Below, piece by piece: positions 47,308-57,416 of a DNA stretch of 64,000 nt. The stretch's first letter is position 1, and each line of letters opens with the position of its first letter. The notes beneath the pieces are model-generated. The model saw only the letters and a list, made by a program, of their open reading frames with translations, ran no database searches and was not told the DNA's origin. Both the position numbers and the translations under genes were made by a program. The DNA comes from Clostridia bacterium (GTDB lineage Bacteria > Bacillota_A > Clostridia > TANB77 > CAG-508). Location: positions 28,691 through 92,690 of the forward strand of contig JAAVZD010000001.1 in assembly GCA_022791475.1 (NCBI GenBank). Reading direction: 5' to 3'.

Positions 47308-48357
47308 ATGTCAAACATAAAATTAAACGAAACACCAATAAGAACTGCAAGGAACTACAATATAAACAATATAACCATAGAAAATATACAGTTATCAGAA
47401 GAAATTGGACCATTCGAAAATGTTTCAATAACAGGTATAGAATACACAAATAATATAAATATTAATAATTTAACATATGGCTTATCAAAAACATTAGAAA
47501 ATCAAGTAAAAGAAAGCTCAAATCAAAAAATAAAAATACAAGTAGAGAATAGTGAAAATGCCCAAATAGACTTCAAATTTGATAAACAAAACACTGGGCT
47601 AGTAGAAAACATTGAAATAATAGCTGAACAAAATTCACAGCGGAACAATAACAATAAAATATGAATCAACCGAAAACATAGAGGCCTACCACAATGGAAT
47701 AATAAATGTAATAGCTAAACCAAACTCTAACTTAAATATAATACTAGTAAATTTAATGAACACAAACTCAAACAATTTTATAGCTATACAAAATACTTTA
47801 GAAGAAAACTCAAATGTAACATATTGGATAGTAGACTTCGGAGGAAAAAACAGCATAACAAACTACTATTCAAACTTAATAGGAAAGTATTCAAAAAACA
47901 ATATAAACACAATATATCTAGGAAAAGAGGAACAACAATTTGACTTAAACTACATAACCCATCTACAAAGTGAAAAAACAAATGTAAATATTCAAGTAGA
48001 AGGGGTACTAACAGACAAAGCTAAAAAGAACTTCAAAGGAACAATAGACTTCAAAAAAGGGGCAAAAAAAGCAGTGCGGAAACGAAGTAGAAGCCTGCAC
48101 ATTATTATCAAGCACAGCAAAATCAAAAGCTCTACCAATGTTACTATGTTCTGAAGAAGACGTAGAAGGAAACCATAGCACAAGCACACGGAAAAATAGG
48201 CAAAAAAGAACTATTTTATATAATGAGTAGAGGTTTCACACAAAAAGAAGCAAACAAATTAATAGTAAGAGCAAAATTTGATAAAATAATAGAAAACATA
48301 GAAAATGAAGAATTAAAATGTCAAATAGCAAAAGAGATAGATGAAAAATTAAATTAA
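47308..48357 (+). CDS. sufD: Fe-S assembly protein SufD, needs three +1 shifts
   Basis: Partner of SufB in the SufBC2D complex. Four segments in successive frames join to 348 residues ending in the typical SufD C terminus HSTSTGKIGKKELFYIMSRG followed by EANKLIV. Shifts are at CAG CGG AAC (47641), GTG CGG AAA (48077) and ACA CGG AAA (48189), each one C before GGA: Gly-Thr-Ile-Thr, Gly-Asn-Glu-Val and Gly-Lys-Ile-Gly. Unshifted translation from the start stops at 47664. Three independent breaks of identical form in one gene that still preserves family sequence after each is the best evidence for recoding rather than decay. ATG 47308 with AAAGGAAA. Confidence 0.9.
47641..47643 (+). other. +1 recoding site 7: CAG CGG AAC in sufD
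   Basis: Skipping the C gives CAG GGA? no: the preceding codon stays CAG and the next is GGA ACA ATA ACA (Gly-Thr-Ile-Thr). Confidence 0.85.
48077..48079 (+). other. +1 recoding site 8: GTG CGG AAA in sufD
   Basis: Skipping the C gives GGA AAC GAA GTA GAA (Gly-Asn-Glu-Val-Glu). Same GTG CGG AAA heptad as in the sortase. Confidence 0.85.
48189..48191 (+). other. +1 recoding site 9: ACA CGG AAA in sufD
   Basis: Skipping the C gives GGA AAA ATA GGC (Gly-Lys-Ile-Gly), the conserved SufD/SufB C-terminal motif. Confidence 0.9.
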
Positions 48358-48388
48358 GGAACACACAATAAAATAATTGGAGGAGAAA

Positions 48389-48994
48389 ATGAAAACATCA
48401 GAAATGAAGCAAATAGTTAATATGCTATATAATGAATGGAATTTAGGAAAAAAAGAAGCGAAAGCAAAGGGAAAAATATGTGCATGGATATATCTATTTG
48501 AAGTACTTGAAGAAACTGAAAAAGTAGTATTGGAAAAAGAAAACAATAAAGTTATAGGAATGTGTGGATATGCAAATTGGAATTCTAAAAAATATATAAT
48601 AAGAAAGAAATTTTTCAAATTATTAAAAATTATATGTATAAATAGTCCATTAATAAAAGATAAAAAAGCAATGATAAAGTATAGTAAAGACTATGACTAC
48701 ACTCCAATAGAACTAGAAAATCATTTTGATGGTGAAATAAGCTTACTAATAGTAGACAAAAAATATAGAGGAAAAGGCATTGGTAAAAAAATGATAAACA
48801 GAATATTTGAATATGCGAAAAAAGACAAAATGAAAAATATTGAAATACTTACAGATGAAAGTTGTAACTTTAAATTTTATGAAAATTGTGGATGTAAAAA
48901 AGTATATGAAAAAATCATACCAAATGGAGAACCAGACATATTAGGAAATATAACAAGTGAAAAAGGTTATATTTATGAGAAAATATTTAATTAA
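48389..48994 (+). CDS. GNAT-family N-acetyltransferase
   Basis: 201 residues. Acetyl-CoA-binding motif A is visible as SLLIVDKKYRGKGIGKKMIN (near 125-145), followed by NFKFYENCGCKKVYEK. Substrate unknown. It is inserted between sufD and sufS, in operon direction; ATG 48389 is used because GGAGG lies just before it. Why an acetyltransferase sits in a suf operon is unclear. Confidence 0.85.
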   Translation: MKTSEMKQIVNMLYNEWNLGKKEAKAKGKICAWIYLFEVLEETEKVVLEKENNKVIGMCGYANWNSKKYIIRKKFFKLLKIICINSPLIKDKKAMIKYSKDYDYTPIELENHFDGEISLLIVDKKYRGKGIGKKMINRIFEYAKKDKMKNIEILTDESCNFKFYENCGCKKVYEKIIPNGEPDILGNITSEKGYIYEKIFN

Positions 48995-49015
48995 AAGAGA
49001 AAAGGAAAAAATAAT

Positions 49016-50240
49016 ATGAACATAGAAGAAATAAAAAAAGACTTCCCGATATTGCAAAATAAACAAATAACATACTTAGATAGTGGTGCAACCACCCAAA
49101 AACCAATACAAGTAATAAAAGCAGTAGAAGAGTTTTATAAAAGATACAATGCCAACCCACATAGAGGAGCGTATTCATTAAGTATAGAAGCCACAGAAGC
49201 TTACGAAAATACTAGAAAAAAGATAGCAGAATTTATAAATGCAAAATATCCAGAAGAAATAATATTTTCAAAAAACGCAACTGAAAGCTTAAATTTGATT
49301 GCTTATTCATATGGAATGGAAAACTTAAAAAAAGATGATGAAATAGTAATATCAATAATGGAACACCATTCAAACTTAGTACCATGGCAAAAGGTATGCA
49401 AACAAACAGGTGCAAAACTAAACTATATGTACATAAACAATAATTATGAAATTTCAGAAGAAGAAATAGAAAGCAAAATAACAGATAAAACAAAGATAGT
49501 TAGTATAACACATGTTTCAAACGTATTAGGAACAATAAACAACATAGAAAAAATAATAAAATATGCCCACAAAAAAGGAGCAATAGTAATAGTTGACGCC
49601 TCACAAAGTATACCACATATGAAAATAGATGTAGAAAAGCTTCGGCTGTGATTTTCTAATATTTTCAGGACATAAAATGTTAGCACCACTTGGAATAGGA
49701 GTTCTATATGGAAAAAAAGAACTATTAAATAGAATGACACCATTCCTAATGGGTGGAGATATGATAGAATACGTATATGAACAAGAAACGACCTTTGCAC
49801 CACTACCAAATAAATTCGAAGCAGGAACTCAAAATATAGAAGGAGTAATAGGCTTAGGAGCAGCAATAGATTATATACAAAACATAGGATATAATAATAT
49901 ACAAGAAATAGAAAAGCAAATAGTAGAATATGCAAAACAAGAGTTATCAACATTAGACTATGTAGAACTATATATAACACCAAACAGTAGCAATCATTCA
50001 GGAGTAATATCTTTCAACATAAAAGGAATACACCCACATGATGTAGCCAGTATATTAGATAGCAAAGGAATATGCATCCGCTCAGGAAACCACTGTGCAC
50101 AGCCATTAATGAGATTTTTGGGAATAGATTCTACATGTAGAGCAAGTTTTTATTTTTATAATACGAAAGAAGATGTGGACAAGTTAGTAGAAGGATTAAA
50201 CAAAGCTTATGAAATGTTTAAGAAATACATTAAAGATTAG
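49016..50240 (+). CDS. sufS: Cysteine desulfurase SufS, needs +1 shift
   Basis: PLP enzyme that takes sulfur from cysteine for Fe-S assembly and for MnmA. 407 residues once joined: TYLDSGATTQKP, NPHRGAYSLS, EHHSNLVPWQ, SITHVSNVLGT, VDASQSIPHM, then the PLP lysine in FSGHKMLAPLGIG and the catalytic Cys region IRSGNHCAQPLM. The break is CTT CGG CTG (49643); skipping the C restores KLGCDFLIFSGHKM. It lies 15 residues before the catalytic Lys, so unshifted product (211 residues) would be inactive. Only site with GGC. Confidence 0.94.
49643..49645 (+). other. +1 recoding site 10: CTT CGG CTG in sufS
   Basis: Skipping the C gives GGC TGT GAT TTT (Gly-Cys-Asp-Phe) just before the PLP-lysine motif. 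Confidence 0.88.
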
Positions 50241-50267
50241 CCAAATGTTTGATATAAAATAAGCCAT

Positions 50268-50313
50268 CCAAAAGTTGTATATATAATAAATTTATTACAT
50301 ATACAACTTTTGG
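50268..50313 (+). terminator. Hairpin after sufS
   Basis: CCAAAAGTTGTATAT / ATATACAACTTTTGG, long perfect stem around an AT loop between sufS and sufU. Confidence 0.65.
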
Positions 50314-50380
50314 ACTACTCTATAAAAATGATATACTACATATGGTATTAAAATATAATTTGAATAGGAGTTTTAAAATA

Positions 50381-50833
50381 ATGGAAGATTTAACAGATGT
50401 TTATAATGAACTGATAATGGAACACAGTATGAATTCATACAATAAAAGAAAATTAGAGATAGCAGATTATCAGCAAATTGGACATAACCCAAATTGTGGA
50501 GATGAAATAACACTAGAATTAAAATTAAATGGAAATATAATTGAAGACATGGCATTTTCAGGACACGGCTGTGCCATATCACAAGCATCAACTTCAATAA
50601 TGATAGATACATTAAAAGGAAAAACACTAGAAGAGGCAAAAGAAATTGTACAAACATTTATAGGAATGATAAAAAGAGAAATAGAAGACGAAGAAACTCT
50701 AAAAAAACTAGAAGACGCAATAGCCTTTAAAAACGTATCAAACATGCCAGCAAGAGTAAAATGTGCATTACTTGCATGGCATACAATTGAAGATATAATA
50801 AATACCTCAAAAAACCAGGATATTTTGGGGTAG
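50381..50833 (+). CDS. sufU: Fe-S scaffold/sulfur-transfer protein SufU
   Basis: Zinc-dependent sulfur acceptor for SufS in Gram-positives. 150 residues with NPNCGDEITLELKL (Cys), GHGCAISQASTSIM (Cys) and ARVKCALLAWHT (Cys). ATG 50381 with AGGAG at good spacing; the frame is open from 50342 but the earlier ATG lacks a site. Confidence 0.94.
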   Translation: MEDLTDVYNELIMEHSMNSYNKRKLEIADYQQIGHNPNCGDEITLELKLNGNIIEDMAFSGHGCAISQASTSIMIDTLKGKTLEEAKEIVQTFIGMIKREIEDEETLKKLEDAIAFKNVSNMPARVKCALLAWHTIEDIINTSKNQDILG

Positions 50834-50903
50834 ATAATTAAAAATTACCCCAAAACAATCTAGTCTTTTTGAGATAAATAAATTTAAAGGAATGAAAAAG
50901 AAA

Positions 50904-51956
<1,053 letters not shown>

Positions 51957-51970
51957 TAAAAATTAAATAA

Positions 51971-52008
51971 AAAGTAGACTAAAAATATTAATTTTTAGTC
52001 TACTTTTT
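51971..52008 (+). terminator. mnmA terminator
   Basis: AAAAGTAGACTAAAAAT / ATTTTTAGTCTACTTTTT hairpin. Confidence 0.8.
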
Positions 52009-52126
52009 ATTTAAAACAAACTTCTTAAGAATTCCTAAATATTATTAATAAATTCTTAAACCACTTAAAAAACAAATAAATTGCTATATAATAAAAACAG
52101 AAAATTAAAGGAAAGAGGTAAAATAA

Positions 52127-52802
52127 ATGGAAATAGTAAGAGTAGAAAACTTAAAAAAATATTATGGAAAAGGAGACACTTGTGTAAAAGCTTTAGATGA
52201 TGTTTCCTTCTCAATAGAAAAAGGCGAATTTGTTGCAATAGTAGGCCCATCAGGCTCACGGTAAATCAACAATGCTACATATGTTAGGAGGTGTAGATAG
52301 GCCAAGTTCTGGAAAAGTATATATAAATGGAACAGATATAAATTCTTTAAAACAAGATGAACTAGCAATATTTAGAAGAAGAGAAATAGGTTTAATATAT
52401 CAATTCTATAACTTAATACCAGTACTAAATGTAGAAGAAAATATAACACTTCCAGTTTTATTAGATAAAAAACAAGTAAATAAAAAAGACTTAGAAGAAA
52501 TTCTACAAATTCTAGGTTTAAATGAAAGAAAAAAACACTTACCAAACCAACTATCAGGAGGGCAGCAACAACGTGTATCAATAGGAAGAAGCCTAATTAC
52601 ACACCCTTCAATAATACTAGCCGATGAGCCAACTGGAAATTTAGATAGTAAAAATTCAAGAGAAATATTAGACCTATTAAAAGAATCCAACAAACAATAT
52701 AATCAAACCCTAATAATGATTACCCACGACATGAACATTGCCAAAGAAGCAGATAGAATAATATGGGTAGAAGATGGAAAAGTACGAGAGAATAGGGGGT
52801 AA
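52127..52802 (+). CDS. ABC transporter ATP-binding protein (MacB type), needs +1 shift
   Basis: 224 residues. VENLKKYYGKGD and VKALDDVSF lead to Walker A VGPSGSGKSTML, Q-loop YQFYNLIP, signature LSGGQQQRVSIGRSL, Walker B IILADEPTGNLDS and TLIMITHDM. Codon 45 is CGG (TCA CGG TAA, 52259): the next unshifted codon is TAA, so without shifting the product is a 45-residue stub. Skipping the C gives Gly-Lys-Ser of Walker A. The permease gene starts 5 bases after its stop. Probably exports peptides or antimicrobials, by family knowledge. Confidence 0.93.
52259..52261 (+). other. +1 recoding site 11: TCA CGG TAA in ABC ATPase
   Basis: Skipping the C gives GGT AAA TCA (Gly-Lys-Ser). The unshifted frame has a stop codon directly after CGG. 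Only site with GGT. Confidence 0.9.
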
Positions 52803-52807
52803 GAACT

Positions 52808-55402
52808 TTGAAAATATTAAATGAAATAACAAAAAAATACTTAAAGCTAAATAGAAAAAGAAGCCTAGTAACTCTAATTGGAATAATTTTATCTGGAGCA
52901 ATGATTAGTGCAGTAACAACACTTGCAGTAACTTTTCAAAGATTTATGCTAGATGTAGAAATATCACAAAGTGGAGAATGGGAAGCTATAATAGAAAATG
53001 TAAATTTAGAAGAATTACAAGAAATAAAGCAAAATAAAAAACTAAAAGAAATACTAGTAATGGAGCCATTATCAATAGCAAAAAATGAGTATTCAGATGA
53101 TGAATTCATAATGTTATATAAATATAGTAAAGAAGCCCTAACAAAAATGAATGGCGAAGTACTAAAAGGAAGAATGCCACAAAATGAAAATGAGATAGTT
53201 TTAAGTACTACATTTTTTGATGGAAAAGAAAATGAACCCAAAATAGGAGAAAAAGTAACCTTTACCTTAGGAAAAAGAATAGATGAAGGAAATGAACTAC
53301 TATCACAAGCAAAAAGTGAAACAGAAGAATTTATAGAAAGTGAAAAACGAACATTTACAGTATGTGGGAAAATATATAGGCCAATATTTGAAAGCTCTAC
53401 AGACCATTATACATCAGGAATAACCCTTCTAGAAAATGAAGAAGAAATAACATCAGAACTAGTAGATATAGGTATAATAAATAGAAAAGCAAAAGACGTA
53501 TATAAAAACACAAAAGAGATTTGTGAAAATTTAAATACTGAGAGCACTCACAAAACTGACTATAACACATATGTACTAGCATATAAAGGAGTAAACCACA
53601 AAGCAGAATTTAATGGGACATTATATAGCATTTGTGCAATATTAATAACAGTTATAATAGTAGGCTCAGTATTAGTTATTTACAATAGTTTTGCAATATC
53701 AGTATCAGAAAGAAAAAAACAATTCGGAATGTTATCCTCAATAGGAGCAACAAGAAAACAAATAAAAAGAAGTGTAGTATATGAAGCAGTAGTTTTAGGA
53801 AGTATAGGAATACCAACAGGAATAGTATCAGGAATAGCAGGAATAGGAATCACTTTAAAATTTGTAGATAATTTATTAAAGCCAATGTTAACAGATACAA
53901 ACTGGGGATTTAAACTTACAATATCTTGGCCATCAATACTAATAGCTGCAATATTAATAGCATTTACAATATATCTATCAGTAATAATACCAGCAAAAAG
54001 AGCAAGTAAAATAAGTCCTATAGAAGCAATAAGGCAAACAACAGATATTAAAGTAAAACCAAAGAAATTAAGAACACCAAAAATAATAAGAAAAATATTT
54101 GGAATTCAAGGAGAACTTGCACTTAAAAATCTAAAAAGAAGTAAAAAAAGGTATAGAACAACAGTAATATCACTAGTAATAAGTATAGTATTATTCATGG
54201 CAACAACAGGCTTTGTAGGCTATATGTTTGAAGGTTTTGACACAATATATAAAACGGTAGACTACGACTATGAAATAAGACTAAACAAAACTGAAAAAAC
54301 TGATGAACTATATGAAAAGATAAGTAATATAGAAAAAATAGAAGATATAATCAAATATAAATATATAGGCAAAACAATAGAAGTGCCAGTAAATAAGTTA
54401 AATGAAAAATTAAAAAATACTATAAATGAAGAAAGAAGAAAAAGTGAGCAAAACCCATTAGATGAAAATGGTACTTATAATTTATCGGCGTATATATATT
54501 GTTTAGATGAAAAAACATATAAAGACTATTTAAAAGAAACAGGAATAAATAACTTAAATCAAGATGAATTTATACTAGTAAATTATGCTAATTTGTTACA
54601 AAAATACAAAATAGAAACACAAATATTAAATTATAAAAATGGTGACGAAATACAAGTAACAAGATATAAATACGAATATGATGAATATGGAGATGAAACA
54701 AACAAAACAGAAGATGGTAGTTTCAAAATGAAATTTGCAAAAATAACACAAAAACTACCATTTACAATAGAAGGTTCAAGCTTTATAGGAAATACAATAT
54801 TTATAACTTCAAAGGAGAATTTTGAAAAACTAAATAAAGATGATATGGAATTAGAAGAAACAGTAAGAATAAAGACAAAAGACGTAGCCTTATTAGAACA
54901 ACAAATAGGAATGTTAAAAGAAAAATATCAAAATGAAGGATTAGAAAATGGCTTCAACATAAAAGAACAAATAGAGCAAATGAAAAACCTAAAACTAATA
55001 ATTCAAATATTCCTATATGGCTTCATATTCCTAATATCAGCAATAGGAGTATCAAATGTATTTAATACAATATCAACAAATATAACACTAAGAAGGAGAG
55101 AATTTGCAAACCTAAAATCAATAGGAATGACAAACAAACAATTCAAACAAATGTTAGACCTAGAATGTATATTCTATGGAAGTAAGGCACTACTATATGG
55201 TGTTCCATTAGGAATACTAGTATGCTACCTACTAAACAATGCTTTCAGTGACATGATAGAGTTTATGTTCAAAATACCATGGAATAGTATAATAATATGT
55301 ATAATAGCAATATATGCAGTAGTGTATGTGACAATGGTATATGCAAGTAGGAAGGTAAAAAAAGAGAATATAATAGATGTAATAAGGGATGACAATATTT
55401 AA
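52808..55402 (+). CDS. ABC transporter permease (FtsX/MacB-like)
   Basis: 864-residue membrane protein with two FtsX-type permease modules. First: helix near 17-42, large extracytoplasmic region, three helices near 270-400 with ERKKQFGMLSSIGATRKQIK. Second: helix near 450-470, extracytoplasmic region, three helices near 730-845 with RRREFANLKSIGMTNKQFK. Starts at TTG 52808. Co-transcribed with the ATPase. Typical of exporters linked to antimicrobial-peptide resistance, but the substrate is unknown. No CGG in frame. Confidence 0.9.
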   Translation: MKILNEITKKYLKLNRKRSLVTLIGIILSGAMISAVTTLAVTFQRFMLDVEISQSGEWEAIIENVNLEELQEIKQNKKLKEILVMEPLSIAKNEYSDDEFIMLYKYSKEALTKMNGEVLKGRMPQNENEIVLSTTFFDGKENEPKIGEKVTFTLGKRIDEGNELLSQAKSETEEFIESEKRTFTVCGKIYRPIFESSTDHYTSGITLLENEEEITSELVDIGIINRKAKDVYKNTKEICENLNTESTHKTDYNTYVLAYKGVNHKAEFNGTLYSICAILITVIIVGSVLVIYNSFAISVSERKKQFGMLSSIGATRKQIKRSVVYEAVVLGSIGIPTGIVSGIAGIGITLKFVDNLLKPMLTDTNWGFKLTISWPSILIAAILIAFTIYLSVIIPAKRASKISPIEAIRQTTDIKVKPKKLRTPKIIRKIFGIQGELALKNLKRSKKRYRTTVISLVISIVLFMATTGFVGYMFEGFDTIYKTVDYDYEIRLNKTEKTDELYEKISNIEKIEDIIKYKYIGKTIEVPVNKLNEKLKNTINEERRKSEQNPLDENGTYNLSAYIYCLDEKTYKDYLKETGINNLNQDEFILVNYANLLQKYKIETQILNYKNGDEIQVTRYKYEYDEYGDETNKTEDGSFKMKFAKITQKLPFTIEGSSFIGNTIFITSKENFEKLNKDDMELEETVRIKTKDVALLEQQIGMLKEKYQNEGLENGFNIKEQIEQMKNLKLIIQIFLYGFIFLISAIGVSNVFNTISTNITLRRREFANLKSIGMTNKQFKQMLDLECIFYGSKALLYGVPLGILVCYLLNNAFSDMIEFMFKIPWNSIIICIIAIYAVVYVTMVYASRKVKKENIIDVIRDDNI

Positions 55403-55450
55403 GTTCCCATTGGGGACGTTTCCTTTTGGGGTATCTGTCACTTTTGGGAA
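55403..55450. repeat. GGGACG-core palindromic repeat, family 2, copy 3
   Basis: TTCCCATTGGGGACGTTTCC, directly after the permease stop codon. Confidence 0.75.
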
Positions 55451-55482
55451 TATATGTTATGCAAAAAATAATGAAATTGTAT

Positions 55483-55510
55483 TGTAGGGGAGCGCACTTA
55501 GAGCGCACCA
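55483..55510. repeat. TGTAGGGGAGCGC palindrome
   Basis: GAGCGCACTTAGAGCGCACC context; a variant of the TGTAGGGG repeats. Confidence 0.5.
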
Positions 55511-55613
55511 TACTTAGAAAGAATTATCTTAGGATATATAATATTAAACTACTTGAAAAGCATAAAAGTAATTGATATAATAAATTAAAATATATGAAGG
55601 GACAAGAAGTAAA

Positions 55614-56318
55614 GTGTCAGAACAATTTTCAAGAACAGAATTATTAATAGGAAAAGAAGCAATAGAAAAACTTTCAAATGTAAAAGTTGCTATATTTGGA
55701 ATAGGAGGAGTAGGTTCTTTTGTAGCAGAAGCATTAGCAAGGGCAGGAATAGGAAGTTTCTTGTTAGTAGATAATGATATAATAAGCGAAAGTAACTTAA
55801 ATAGGCAAATACATGCATTAACAAATACAATTGGAAAATATAAAGTAGAAATCATGAAAGAAAGAATAATGCAAATAAATGAAAACGCCAAAGTAGAAAT
55901 ATCAAAAGAATTTTTTATGCCAAATTCAGATGAAGAAATAATAGATAATACTATAAATTATATAGTAGATGCAATAGATACTGTAACAGCAAAAATAGAA
56001 CTAGTAATTAGAGCGGAAAAGCTAAATATACCTATAATTTCTTCAATGGGAACAGGAAACAAATTAGACCCCACCAAATTTGAAATAACAGACATAAACA
56101 AGACAGTAGTATGTCCTTTAGCAAAAGTTATAAGAAAAGAATTACGTGCTAGAGGGATAAAAAAATTAAAAGTTGTATACTCAAAAGAAGAGCCAATAAA
56201 GACTAAACAAACAGTAGAGCAAAACGAAAAAAAACATGTACCAGGAAGTATATCATTTGTACCATCAGTAGCAGGTTTAATTATAGCATCAGAAGTTGTA
56301 AAAGATTTAATAAAATAA
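55614..56318 (+). CDS. tcdA: tRNA threonylcarbamoyladenosine dehydratase (ThiF/E1-like)
   Basis: Cyclises t6A37 to ct6A in ANN-decoding tRNAs, using ATP. 234 residues: RTELLIGKEAIEKL, the nucleotide-binding FGIGGVGSFVAEALARAGIG (near 28), VDNDIISESNLNRQ, VDAIDTVTAKIEL and SSMGTGNKLDPTKF. GTG 55614 is the start. TcdA is preferred over other ThiF proteins because of this architecture; moderate certainty. Confidence 0.88.
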   Translation: MSEQFSRTELLIGKEAIEKLSNVKVAIFGIGGVGSFVAEALARAGIGSFLLVDNDIISESNLNRQIHALTNTIGKYKVEIMKERIMQINENAKVEISKEFFMPNSDEEIIDNTINYIVDAIDTVTAKIELVIRAEKLNIPIISSMGTGNKLDPTKFEITDINKTVVCPLAKVIRKELRARGIKKLKVVYSKEEPIKTKQTVEQNEKKHVPGSISFVPSVAGLIIASEVVKDLIK

Positions 56319-56349
56319 ATACCTAAAAATCAATAGTTATACTCCAATA

Positions 56350-56386
56350 CCCCCTTATTTACAAAATACCTAAGGGGGTATATAAT
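56350..56386 (+). promoter_or_regulatory. csoR promoter with CsoR-type operator
   Basis: TTTACA (56358-56363), 17-base spacer, TATAAT (56381-56386). The spacer holds ATACCTAAGGGGGTAT; further upstream is ATACCCCCTTAT, so ATACCCCC and GGGGGTAT face each other, the typical G/C-tract operator of CsoR proteins. Confidence 0.75.
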
Positions 56387-56403
56387 GTGTTAGGTGATTA
56401 AAA

Positions 56404-56703
56404 ATGGAAAATGAAAAATGCTGTGACAAAAAAACACATAGAAGTAACGAAGAAAAGAAGCTTATTACAAATCGTTTAAGTAGAATTGAGGGGCAAGTAA
56501 AAGGAATAAAGAAAATGATAGAAGAAGACAAATATTGCAATGATGTATTAATTCAACTATCAGCAATCGAAAATTCTATAAAAAGTTTATCAAATCATAT
56601 ATTAGAAAACCATTTATATAGTTGTGTTACAAATGATTTAGAAAAAGGAAACCTAGAAATAATAGATGAGTTAATTAGTTTATTTAAAAAATTTAATAAA
56701 TAA
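56404..56703 (+). CDS. csoR: CsoR-family copper-sensing repressor
   Basis: 99-residue all-helical DNA-binding protein. NRLSRIEGQVKGIKKMIEED and the Cys-His-Cys copper ligands (CNDVLIQL near 45; NHILENHLYSC near 70-80) are visible. It should release the operator when Cu(I) binds. Followed by the thioesterase, copZ and (after an opposite-strand gene) copA. Confidence 0.92.
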   Translation: MENEKCCDKKTHRSNEEKKLITNRLSRIEGQVKGIKKMIEEDKYCNDVLIQLSAIENSIKSLSNHILENHLYSCVTNDLEKGNLEIIDELISLFKKFNK

Positions 56704-56721
56704 TGAGAAAAGAGGAATAAC

Positions 56722-57138
56722 ATGGATAAAGTATTTGAAAGAAAAATAAATTATTATGAAACAGACAGAATGGGAGTAGTACATCATTCAAACTATATAA
56801 GGTACTTAGAAGAAGCTAGATGCTATTTTTTAGAGAATATAGGAATTCCATTTGAAGTATTAGAAGAAAATGGAATAACAATTCCAGTATTAGGGGTAAA
56901 CTGCAATTATAAGTATCATGTTACATTTGGAGATACTTTGCAAATTCATGTATTTATAAAAGAATATACAGGAGTAAGAATGACAGTAGGTTATGATGTT
57001 AAAGAAAAAGAAACTGGAAAAGTAGTCATTGTAGCAGAAACAAAACATTGCTTTACAGAAAGAAGTTTAAAACCAATAAACTTAAAAAAATATGCTCCAA
57101 AATTTAGTGACAAATTTATAAGTTTAATGGAAAAATAA
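56722..57138 (+). CDS. Acyl-CoA thioesterase (4HBT, YbgC/FadM-like)
   Basis: 138-residue hotdog-fold thioesterase. YYETDRMGVVHHSNYIRYLE carries the catalytic Asp; VTFGDTLQIHVF and TKHCFTERSLKPINL follow. Substrate unknown. It sits between csoR and copZ, which is unusual for a copper operon; 18 bases after csoR. Confidence 0.88.
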   Translation: MDKVFERKINYYETDRMGVVHHSNYIRYLEEARCYFLENIGIPFEVLEENGITIPVLGVNCNYKYHVTFGDTLQIHVFIKEYTGVRMTVGYDVKEKETGKVVIVAETKHCFTERSLKPINLKKYAPKFSDKFISLMEK

Positions 57139-57169
57139 GAAAATATAAAGAAAGAAGGTAATAAATAAA

Positions 57170-57370
57170 ATGAAAGAAACTATAATAAAAGTACAAGGAA
57201 TGGCATGTGAAGGCTGTGAAAAAAGAATTCAAAATGCTTTGAAGAATATGGAAGGAATAGAAAATGTAGTTGCTAACCATAAAGAAGGAACAGTTGCAGT
57301 AAAGGTAAATGAAATAGATATAGATAAAGTAAAAGAGAGAATAAAAGATTTAGGGTTTACAGTTTTATAA
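57170..57370 (+). CDS. copZ: Copper chaperone CopZ-like (HMA domain)
   Basis: 66-residue metallochaperone that carries Cu(I) to CopA. The metal motif is GMACEGC (residues 10-16), with the ferredoxin-like betaalphabeta pattern (IENVVANHKEGTVAVKVNEI). 31 bases after the thioesterase; followed by a terminator. Confidence 0.9.
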   Translation: MKETIIKVQGMACEGCEKRIQNALKNMEGIENVVANHKEGTVAVKVNEIDIDKVKERIKDLGFTVL

Positions 57371-57376
57371 ATAAGC

Positions 57377-57406
57377 AAAAAGCACCTAAAATCTAGGTGC
57401 TTTTTG
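57377..57406. terminator. copZ terminator
   Basis: AAAGCACCTA / TAGGTGCTTT hairpin with T run; bidirectional. Confidence 0.8.
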
Positions 57407-57416
57407 ACTTAAAAAT

